Shown one piece after another: positions 1-5,154 of a stretch of 5,154 nt of DNA. Numbering within the stretch: the first letter of the stretch is position 1; each line of letters begins with the position of its first letter. Source of the DNA: Acidobacteriota bacterium (lineage in GTDB: Bacteria; Acidobacteriota; Holophagae; Thermotomaculales; Thermotomaculaceae); NCBI GenBank assembly GCA_027038695.1, contig JALWHA010000065.1, forward strand, positions 1-5,154. The letters are read 5' to 3'. The notes under the pieces are model-generated. The model was given only the letters and a program-made list of their open reading frames with translations. It did no database searches and had not been told where the DNA came from. The position numbers and the translations under genes are program-made.

Positions 1-28
1 GAGTTTGAACCTTAACTTTATACCTCAT
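1..28 (-). CDS. csm5: Csm5, RAMP subunit of the type III-A complex (first 9 codons only)
   Basis: An ATG at 28 opens a frame reading MRYKVKVQT that runs off the left edge. It starts one base after the csm4 stop codon and has a good Shine-Dalgarno sequence (GAAGGAG) six bases upstream. A short beta-strand-like start rich in Lys and Val, directly after csm4, is what csm5 usually looks like, since csm5 follows csm4 in most type III-A operons. In the family, Csm5 is a Cas7-like RAMP protein that caps the crRNA 3' end of the Csm complex and takes part in crRNA maturation. Only the start codon, the ribosome-binding site and nine residues are visible, so the identity rests mainly on gene order. Another RAMP-type cas gene is the main alternative. 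Confidence 0.72.
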
Positions 29-29
29 T

Positions 30-977
30 TTATTCTCCTTCTTTGAAGTAAATTACAGGAGAATATGCATAATGTCTGACAAACTCATATCTTGAATGCA
101 TGTTGTCCAAAAGGGTTCCAACAAATTCTCTCATATTTTTTAAAACAAATGTTGTACCTTTATCATACATAAGCACTGGTTTTTTAAAAGGATTACCCTT
201 GATAGCATATTCCCCACCAAGTTTGCCGTATTTGGTTTTTAAAGAATAGTAAATGTTTTCAAGATTATTATCAGGGAAAGGAATAAAGGGTGCCAAAGCC
301 ATACCCCTCACATTATCATCATTTGAATATTCAGGAAATTGTATATCTGTTTCCAAGGATACAAATTCTAACACACCTTTACCGAGACTTGAATCGGCAC
401 CATATCCTAACTTAAAAGCATTAGAAAACAAGGTTTTTATTCTGTCAGGATTAAAAATTGTCAAAAGGTAGATATCAAATTTAGTTTCTCGATCGTACCA
501 ATATTCTACGTTTTCAAACAACCCATTCTCTTTTACTGTGTTAGAAAGTCTGTCAACTGTATTGTGAACTCTTGCTACAGTTTTCCTTTTACCTTTTCCC
601 CTTAGATTTTCTTCATCTTCTTTCAACTTCTTTGCCTGATTATGAAGAAGATTCATATTTATCATTTGCTTTTCAAAAAATATTTTTGAAGGAAGAAAAT
701 GAAGTTTCTTAACTCTTTTAATCATTGAATATTCATCCCTTCCCATTGAAGATTTAATGACAGGTGTTAATTTAGGAACTGGCAAAAAGCCATGAGGAAA
801 AGGTGCCGATATAATCAAAGGCGGCTCACTTCCCTTATATGCATTAAGGAACTCCTCTAACACCTTCTCCCCTTCAAAATATTTTATACCCCAACATAAA
901 ATACCCCATAAGGTGTCCGCCATTAATTGAGTACCAAGGGGAGACCTAATACGAAATACTATTTTATAGGTTTTCAT
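30..977 (-). CDS. csm4: Csm4, Cas5-like RAMP subunit of the type III-A complex
   Basis: This 315-residue protein matches the usual Csm4 length. In the family, Csm4 is the Cas5-like subunit that binds the crRNA 5' tag and anchors Cas10 at the base of the Csm complex in the cytoplasm. Visible hallmarks are an N-terminal RAMP strand and helix (FRIRSPLG, then DTLWGILCWGI, residues 8-31), LPVPKL at 65-70, the conserved VHNTVDRLSNT segment followed by GLFENVEYWY (137-161), and the glycine-rich RAMP loop GYGADSSLGKG at 191-201. A Lys/Glu-rich stretch (116-134) lies before VHNTVDR and is probably a flexible, RNA-facing loop. The ATG at 977 is supported by a GAGGT ribosome-binding site eight bases upstream. 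The gene starts 14 bases after csm3 and ends one base before the csm5 start. The family is not known to be catalytic. The reading frame is intact. Confidence 0.95.
   Translation of the reverse strand: MKTYKIVFRIRSPLGTQLMADTLWGILCWGIKYFEGEKVLEEFLNAYKGSEPPLIISAPFPHGFLPVPKLTPVIKSSMGRDEYSMIKRVKKLHFLPSKIFFEKQMINMNLLHNQAKKLKEDEENLRGKGKRKTVARVHNTVDRLSNTVKENGLFENVEYWYDRETKFDIYLLTIFNPDRIKTLFSNAFKLGYGADSSLGKGVLEFVSLETDIQFPEYSNDDNVRGMALAPFIPFPDNNLENIYYSLKTKYGKLGGEYAIKGNPFKKPVLMYDKGTTFVLKNMREFVGTLLDNMHSRYEFVRHYAYSPVIYFKEGE
35..41 (-). promoter_or_regulatory. Ribosome-binding site for csm5
   Basis: GAAGGAG on the minus strand lies six bases before the ATG at 28, entirely inside the last codons of csm4. 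It supports the csm5 start and suggests that ribosomes finishing csm4 can restart on csm5. Confidence 0.8.
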
Positions 978-985
978 CTTTTCTT

Positions 986-990
986 ACCTC
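986..990 (-). promoter_or_regulatory. Ribosome-binding site for csm4
   Basis: GAGGT on the minus strand lies eight bases before the ATG at 977 and just past the csm3 stop codon. It is the shortest match to the anti-Shine-Dalgarno sequence among the sites in this window. Confidence 0.65.
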
Positions 991-991
991 A

Positions 992-1648
992 TTAGTTAGA
1001 TTGTAATTGTTTAATCTCAATATCAAATCTACCTCCATCAATTGTAAGATTATGAAATTTTATTCTCCCATACCCTCTGGAACCATTACCGCCTAAATAA
1101 TCTTTTTCAAGTAAAGCCAATGCTGTTGCTATTGCATCCATAAAATCTTTCTCATTTTCATTTTTAAACACTTTAAAACTTAACTCAAAAGAGAATTTGA
1201 CGCCGGGGACAACTCTTTCAGTATGCCTTGGATTTGTCGCTTTGCCTCTAATTCTATCAATGGAGTTTTCAACTTTATCTTCCAAATAAGACAAGTTCTC
1301 TTCTGAAATTTTTTTCAGTGTTGCTTCAGTTAAAAAGCAGTCTCTAACAATCAAAGCAGTTGGATGCTTCGCATTATCGGAAGTACTCCCAAATAATCTG
1401 CAAACAATACATCTTCCACAAGAGCAAGGCCTGCCATTATTTTGCGGTGCTTTCCCTGTATACCATTCGAGCAAACTTCTTAATTTCCCTTTTAATGATG
1501 ACCCTGGAATATATGGATAATTTGTTGCAGGATCTTTTATGACCGGATTATCCATACCTCCAATCTCTAAAGTATCCTTGTTTCCGCCGATATGTAATCC
1601 TGTTAAAACTTCAATTTCACCTTTTATAGTTTTAATTTTTAAAGTCAT
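992..1648 (-). CDS. csm3: Csm3, Cas7-like backbone subunit and target-RNA endonuclease
   Basis: This 218-residue protein has the full Csm3 signature. Several copies form the crRNA-binding backbone of the complex, and each cuts bound target RNA at 6-nucleotide intervals. Visible elements are TGLHIGG (16-22), GMDNPVIKDP (31-40), PYIPGSSLKGKLRSLLE (45-61), RLFGS (84-88), the NSIDR segment and a TERVVPG segment in the second half, and the C-terminal glycine-rich loop YLGGNGSRGYGR. Asp33 falls at the same position and in the same context as the catalytic Asp33 of Streptococcus thermophilus Csm3, so target cleavage is predicted to be active. C75, C77, C80 and C83 form a CxCxxCxxC cluster just before RLFG, a probable zinc site of the kind reported in some Csm3 proteins. 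The ATG at 1648 has a very strong ribosome-binding site. The gene lies 19 bases after csm2 and 14 bases before csm4. Confidence 0.97.
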   Translation of the reverse strand: MTLKIKTIKGEIEVLTGLHIGGNKDTLEIGGMDNPVIKDPATNYPYIPGSSLKGKLRSLLEWYTGKAPQNNGRPCSCGRCIVCRLFGSTSDNAKHPTALIVRDCFLTEATLKKISEENLSYLEDKVENSIDRIRGKATNPRHTERVVPGVKFSFELSFKVFKNENEKDFMDAIATALALLEKDYLGGNGSRGYGRIKFHNLTIDGGRFDIEIKQLQSN

Positions 1649-1651
1649 TTT

Positions 1652-1660
1652 CTCCTCCTT
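1652..1660 (-). promoter_or_regulatory. Strong ribosome-binding site for csm3
   Basis: AAGGAGGAG on the minus strand contains a full AAGGAGG core five bases before the ATG at 1648. It is the longest match in the window, which fits Csm3 being the most abundant subunit of the complex. Confidence 0.85.
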
Positions 1661-1667
1661 CTGTTTA

Positions 1668-2027
1668 TCATCTTAACCCGTAAACAAAACCTAAAACTGC
1701 TTCAAAAAACTTTACAAACGCCTTGAAATCTTTTTCATCCATAATCAAATCAAGATATTGGTTCATAAAAGTTTTTAAGGAACTTAAGTTCTTATCTCTT
1801 CCATATGCATAAAAAACCTTGGCTTTAACCATTTTCACAAAAGGTTTTACATATTCCCAACTTTGGTGCTCTAAACTCTTCTCTAAATTTTTAATTTCAT
1901 GATAAAACTGACGAAGTTTAGTGTTGTTAACTCTAGTAAGCATCTGTGCTTCCTCGTAAGCCTTACTGTCCAACAAATCGGGATTCAAAATATTTTTCTC
2001 CTTGTCCTTAAAAAATTCAAAAGGCAT
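1668..2027 (-). CDS. csm2: Csm2, small subunit of the type III-A complex
   Basis: This 119-residue, mostly helical protein has the size, position and motifs of Csm2 (the Cas11-like small subunit). In the family, two or three copies form the minor filament that runs along the crRNA-target duplex between Cas10 and Csm5; the protein has no catalytic activity. Supporting motifs are TRVNNTKLRQFYHEIKNLE (31-49), matching the common Csm2 pattern of a Leu-Arg-x-Phe-Tyr helix; VKMVKAKVFYAYGR (65-78), where a Lys-rich helix ends in the usual Tyr-Ala-x-Gly-Arg; and the C-terminal DFKAFVKFFEAVLGF helix (100-114). Basic residues in the middle helix fit RNA contact. The ATG at 2027 is preceded by an ideal AAGGAGG. 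The gene follows cas10 by 16 bases and precedes csm3 by 19, so it is co-transcribed with them. Confidence 0.95.
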   Translation of the reverse strand: MPFEFFKDKEKNILNPDLLDSKAYEEAQMLTRVNNTKLRQFYHEIKNLEKSLEHQSWEYVKPFVKMVKAKVFYAYGRDKNLSSLKTFMNQYLDLIMDEKDFKAFVKFFEAVLGFVYGLR

Positions 2028-2032
2028 TTAGT

Positions 2033-2039
2033 CCTCCTT
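2033..2039 (-). promoter_or_regulatory. Strong ribosome-binding site for csm2
   Basis: AAGGAGG on the minus strand lies five bases before the ATG at 2027, in the 16-base gap after cas10. It fixes the csm2 start. Confidence 0.85.
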
Positions 2040-2043
2040 AAAT

Positions 2044-4428
2044 TTAATTATTTATTGTTCTGGTTTTGTAAATAGCATAAGTAACTGAAATTTTGCTCGC
2101 TTCTTCATTGATCATAGCGTCAAATTCTTTCAACACCTCTTCTTTCATTTTTACTTTTTCTTTCCAGTCAACTTTTAAATTTCTTGCTACATCATAATAA
2201 AGTTTAGATCTCCAGATAGCATCCTTAAAAATCCCATGTTTTTCAACATTCTCTTTCATTCTGGAATACTCAAGCAATCTGTAAACCATACCTCTGGTTA
2301 TCACCTCCTTTTTAATTTTTTCAACCAGATTATTACCATCTTTAATTTTTTCAAAAAATGTATCCCATGAAGAAGATACTCCAAAAATTGTTATTGAATT
2401 TTTCCCGGGATTGTTTTTAGATTTTTCTAAAGCATCCTCAGCATCATCTGCTACACTTCGTATTGGATAGTTGTGATGAAAAAGGCTTATGCCTGCAGAC
2501 AAAGTTATTGATTTGTTATTACCGGAAAATTTTTCAAAAACCTCATGAAACTTGCGAGAAAAATCTATAACCTTATCCCATGGACCAACCAAACAGATGT
2601 CATCACCCCCAGAAAAAACAATATAAAGGTCAGGGAAATTTTCTTTAATAAAATATGTTAAATATTCGCTAAAGAAATAATGTAATGTCCTACTTAAAGT
2701 TGCAATTCTTGATATAGATTTTTTTTCTCCTAAACCCATAAGAAAAATTAAGCCTAAATTATCTATATCTGCTTTAAACATCGCCAAAAACTTTACCCCT
2801 TCAGACTTTTCCGCCAATTCCTCAAAAGTAAGAACACTACCGTTTTCTGTAGGGATATAGTATGGTGATGAAAATTTTGCATTATATGAATTAAAATAAT
2901 TTAAGGTAGTAACTAGCTCCTCAAAAATCGCTTCTTGAGGTATTTTTTCATCTTCTATAATCTCAGGAAATAACCAAAAATTATCATAATCCCATCTTAA
3001 CTTATTAACTTTTGGAAGGAGAGCACCAATTTCAACTATTTCTCCACAATGCTCACATACCGAAATGTCTTTTAAATGTCTTCTATTCGGATGTTTTTCA
3101 CACAAAGGACAAAGGTCTTGATTAGAAGTGAATTTTGAATACTCATAATCAAGAATAAAATCATCTTTTTCTAAAAGTATATTATTCAATTTTCTTAGTT
3201 TTTCAATTTCAATGTTTTTTTGCAACTTATTCAAAACATTTTTTTGAAAATTTTCAATCTTAAAGTCATTCCCTGAAAATGCAACAGGCTCAGAGATATT
3301 AAAAGTTAATTCTCCATAAAACAGTTGCAAAAACTTTTCGTTTACTTCTTTTTTTATATCCTCTAATGTTCTTTTTACCGATTGAGTATTCGGCAACAAC
3401 AACTGAAATCTTCCTGCTGCATTTAAAATTCTGCAAAATATTGGCAATTTAAATTGATTAAGTATGTAACCAGATATATTTTCTGTTAAAGATTGTATTT
3501 GAAAAGAACGGGCTCTAAGAGTTTTAGCGGCAAATGAAGATTTTTTAATATCAAAAATATATTTTTGTATACCGCTTATATCCCCTGAAATTAAAAGAAA
3601 CTTCTTTGTATCATTATTCTCTATTTCAAATCTATCATTTAACGTTTTAGTTTCTTCGTGAAAACGATACAGCACACTTGCTATCGCAGCAGTTGTAACA
3701 CTGTGATCGTATAAACTAATATCAGGTAAATCTTTTACCGTAGAAGGAATACACCATAAATATTTTTCTAAAAGACTATTCAATACATAAAAGAAATTCA
3801 AGTATTCATCAAAGGAATTCAATGTTGCATTTGAAAAAGCTATATATAATTCTTTAAAATTTTCATAGAAACTTCTCCATAATTCTGAATACTGTTCTCT
3901 GTTATTAAAAAAATTATCTTCTTTTAACGAAGAGAGTAAATTTTCAGGAGAAAGAGTATTAACTTCAATCTTCTTAATATTTGGAAAGTTGTTTTCATTG
4001 TCTGATACAAAAGAAAGGTTAATCTCAGAAGTTATTGCAATTAATGAATTCATTAACCTATCTTCAACTTCTTCACTCACTTCATCTACTCTGTCTACTC
4101 CTGAAGAATACCAATCAGATTTTTTTATTAGCATTTCAACAGGATCTGAAGAATTTTTTATATGATGGTAAGAAACTTTATAGGGAGTATCTTCAAATAA
4201 ATCTCTTAATGGTTTTTCGCTATTAATTTTTGTTAAAAAACCATCTGTGTAAGAAACATGTTTGTAAGTTAAATATCCTTGAGTAGGATGTTTAGGACAA
4301 ATCTCATCTTCTCGCTCAGATCTAAAGTCATTTTTCAAATTGGTTTTTTGGATAAATTTACCAATGTCATGGAATAATGCACCAAAAATTACTCCTGCGT
4401 ATTTTTTTTCTTCTTTAGAAATACTCAT
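2044..4428 (-). CDS. cas10: Cas10/Csm1, HD nuclease and cyclic-oligoadenylate synthase, type III-A signature protein
   Basis: This is a 794-residue large subunit of typical Csm1 length. The N-terminal HD domain has H20-D21 in ALFHDIGK, a further H88-H89 pair, and SDWYSSGVDR at 104-113 with D105 as a likely metal ligand. In the family this domain degrades single-stranded DNA when target RNA is bound. A first palm domain begins near ISGDISGIQKYIF (about 280-292). A zinc-binding region carries C440, C443, C458 and C461 (CPLC and CEHC). The second palm domain has an intact GGDD at residues 607-610 (bases 2599-2610) within FSGGDDICLVGP, the catalytic motif that makes cyclic oligoadenylate from ATP. 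A helical C-terminal domain, roughly the last 120 residues, should contact Csm2 and target RNA. The ATG at 4428 directly abuts the stop codon of the upstream HEPN gene (TAAATG), so the two are probably translationally coupled. Both catalytic sites look functional. The 5' third is unusually AT-rich (about 28.5% GC by hand count). Confidence 0.98.
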   Translation of the reverse strand: MSISKEEKKYAGVIFGALFHDIGKFIQKTNLKNDFRSEREDEICPKHPTQGYLTYKHVSYTDGFLTKINSEKPLRDLFEDTPYKVSYHHIKNSSDPVEMLIKKSDWYSSGVDRVDEVSEEVEDRLMNSLIAITSEINLSFVSDNENNFPNIKKIEVNTLSPENLLSSLKEDNFFNNREQYSELWRSFYENFKELYIAFSNATLNSFDEYLNFFYVLNSLLEKYLWCIPSTVKDLPDISLYDHSVTTAAIASVLYRFHEETKTLNDRFEIENNDTKKFLLISGDISGIQKYIFDIKKSSFAAKTLRARSFQIQSLTENISGYILNQFKLPIFCRILNAAGRFQLLLPNTQSVKRTLEDIKKEVNEKFLQLFYGELTFNISEPVAFSGNDFKIENFQKNVLNKLQKNIEIEKLRKLNNILLEKDDFILDYEYSKFTSNQDLCPLCEKHPNRRHLKDISVCEHCGEIVEIGALLPKVNKLRWDYDNFWLFPEIIEDEKIPQEAIFEELVTTLNYFNSYNAKFSSPYYIPTENGSVLTFEELAEKSEGVKFLAMFKADIDNLGLIFLMGLGEKKSISRIATLSRTLHYFFSEYLTYFIKENFPDLYIVFSGGDDICLVGPWDKVIDFSRKFHEVFEKFSGNNKSITLSAGISLFHHNYPIRSVADDAEDALEKSKNNPGKNSITIFGVSSSWDTFFEKIKDGNNLVEKIKKEVITRGMVYRLLEYSRMKENVEKHGIFKDAIWRSKLYYDVARNLKVDWKEKVKMKEEVLKEFDAMINEEASKISVTYAIYKTRTINN

Positions 4429-5154
4429 TTATTCCCCCTTTGAACTTAATATCTCTTCAAATTTTTTGAATAAATCGGTTAGGCGTTTGTGAAAGATATC
4501 GTGTGAAAAGGCGTTGTCAAGGTAGCCTCCGTGGTTTATGTCGTTTCTTAGTTGGGTGAGAGATGAATACACCCTTTTGGCAAGTTCAACAAATTGCTCA
4601 TCACTGGCAATTGATTTTGCAAGAGATAACCTTTGTTGTAAATTCTCCCTCCATTCTTCCTCGGATAGTTTCCTTGCTGTCACCATCAATAAGGAAGACA
4701 TAAAGACTCTATCGTTGAGTTTTTTATAATTAAGATTATGCTTTTCGCACAAATAAGTTATTATTCCTTCCTGAAATTGCGTGATTGATTGCTGGATGTA
4801 TCCGTGCTCAAGGCTGAATTTTGCGCTTTGAATTATGTTTTCAAATGCTTTTTCAGGCTTAAATTCTTCTATTTTTTCTTCCATTTTACCAACAAGTTTT
4901 AAAAATGGAAGTATGTTTGCCGAGACTTTTTCTGTATTCTGCTTTATATTTTTAATGTTGGATTTAAGTTCATCTATCGTTTTGCCTGAGTAAACCCTTT
5001 CTCCACGACAGGTAAGTATTTCATTGCTGAATTTTTGAAGAGACTCTGTTAATGGATTAATGTTTTTAAATATATTCTTTAAGTTTTCATCCTTGTTATT
5101 AACTTTTTCAGAAAATTGCTCCTCGCTCTGGTTCATCATGTTCGCTAACAATTC
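4429..5154 (-). CDS. CRISPR ancillary CARF-HEPN ribonuclease, TM1812/Csx2-like (C-terminal part)
   Basis: The frame is open from the right edge to a TAA at 4429-4431, giving 241 visible residues; the N-terminus lies outside the window. Residues up to about 100 are charged and helical and look like a linker or coiled coil. From about 100 onward the helical pattern, including an AKFSLEHGYIQQSITQFQEG segment and YLCEKHNL, fits the C-terminal HEPN domain of TM1812/Csx2-like proteins. RNDINHGG carries the HEPN ribonuclease motif R-x4-H (R203 and H208 of the fragment, bases 4531-4548). In this family an N-terminal CARF domain senses cyclic oligoadenylate made by Cas10 and switches on RNA cleavage, but that domain is inferred here, not seen. 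The stop abuts the cas10 ATG, so the gene is probably in the same transcript. The first in-frame ATGs (5139, 5136) and a TTG (5151) lack a ribosome-binding site, so they are probably internal codons. A Csx1 or Csm6 relative is the main alternative. Confidence 0.8.
   Translation of the reverse strand, partial: ELLANMMNQSEEQFSEKVNNKDENLKNIFKNINPLTESLQKFSNEILTCRGERVYSGKTIDELKSNIKNIKQNTEKVSANILPFLKLVGKMEEKIEEFKPEKAFENIIQSAKFSLEHGYIQQSITQFQEGIITYLCEKHNLNYKKLNDRVFMSSLLMVTARKLSEEEWRENLQQRLSLAKSIASDEQFVELAKRVYSSLTQLRNDINHGGYLDNAFSHDIFHKRLTDLFKKFEEILSSKGE
4434..4440 (-). promoter_or_regulatory. Ribosome-binding site for cas10, inside the upstream gene
   Basis: AAGGGGG on the minus strand lies five bases before the cas10 ATG and forms part of the last codons (Lys-Gly-Glu) of the HEPN gene. 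The run of G is an imperfect match to AAGGAGG. Together with the TAAATG junction it points to translation of cas10 being coupled to that of the HEPN gene. Confidence 0.7.

Larger units (their letters stand above)
1..5154 (-). other. Type III-A CRISPR-Cas operon (HEPN effector, cas10, csm2, csm3, csm4, csm5)
   Basis: Six same-strand genes are spaced at 0, 16, 19, 14 and 1 bases, so they are very probably one transcript that extends past both edges. The order cas10-csm2-csm3-csm4-csm5 is the standard type III-A order. No cas1, cas2, cas6, csm6 or CRISPR array is visible. They may lie outside the window, and no terminator or promoter is seen within it. Confidence 0.9.

Noticed and set aside
253..471. 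Plus-strand open frame of 72 codons inside csm4
   Set aside because: It lies antisense to a well-supported csm4, has no convincing ribosome-binding site, and its sequence resembles no recognisable family.
1360..1542. Plus-strand open frame of 60 codons inside csm3
   Set aside because: It is antisense to the most conserved part of csm3 and is explained by that gene's codon pattern.
4035..4226. Plus-strand open frame of 63 codons in the 5' part of cas10
   Set aside because: It is antisense to the HD region of cas10, and its Leu-rich composition is what the reverse complement of Glu/Lys/Ser-rich coding DNA gives. It is not evidence for a membrane peptide.
4402..4409. Run of eight A in the coding strand near the cas10 start (codons 7-9), a possible slippage or phase-variation site
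   Set aside because: It encodes ordinary Glu-Lys-Lys-Tyr, and similar A/T runs occur elsewhere in this AT-rich gene. Nothing else suggests programmed frameshifting.
4538..4729. Plus-strand open frame of 63 codons opposite the HEPN motif
   Set aside because: It is antisense to the conserved HEPN region and has no supporting start signal.
5134..5151. Possible start codons for the HEPN gene (TTG at 5151, ATG at 5139 and 5136)
   Set aside because: None has a ribosome-binding site in the visible bases, the frame stays open to the edge, and a start here would leave the family's expected N-terminal sensor domain out. The gene is treated as partial.
1..5154. CRISPR array, tRNA or rRNA gene, transposon ends
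   Set aside because: No regularly spaced direct repeats, RNA-gene-like stretches or terminal inverted repeats were seen. Essentially all of the window is coding, with gaps of 19 bases at most.

Overview
The window is the core of a type III-A (Csm) CRISPR-Cas interference operon, with every gene on the minus strand. In transcription order (high to low coordinates) it holds: the C-terminal part of a CRISPR ancillary protein with a HEPN ribonuclease motif (cut by the right edge), cas10/csm1, csm2, csm3, csm4, and the first nine codons of what is very probably csm5 (cut by the left edge). Neighbouring genes are separated by 0 to 19 bases. No intergenic stretch is long enough to hold a promoter, RNA gene or terminator, and no CRISPR repeats are visible.

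How the parts work together, from family knowledge: Cas10 and Csm4 form the foot of the Csm complex and hold the crRNA 5' tag. Csm3 forms the backbone and cuts target RNA. Csm2 forms the minor filament and Csm5 caps the crRNA 3' end. When target RNA binds, the Cas10 HD domain can degrade single-stranded DNA, and the Cas10 palm (GGDD) domain makes cyclic oligoadenylate. That messenger activates CARF-HEPN ribonucleases, the probable role of the gene just upstream of cas10. All the key catalytic residues that can be checked are intact: HD and GGDD in Cas10, D33 in Csm3, and R-x4-H in the HEPN protein. The locus looks functional for both arms of the response.

Organism: the DNA is AT-rich; hand counts give about 28.5% GC over the 5' third of cas10 and about 34% over the upstream gene. 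Strong Shine-Dalgarno sequences precede every visible start, and the proteins are rich in Lys, Glu, Ile and Phe. This fits a low-GC bacterium, possibly an anaerobe or thermophile, but the sequence does not allow a firm genus call. The system is a recognised type. The most interesting points are the effector's position upstream of cas10 with its N-terminal sensor outside the window, the tight translational coupling with ribosome-binding sites whose strength roughly follows subunit copy number, and a four-cysteine cluster in Csm3.
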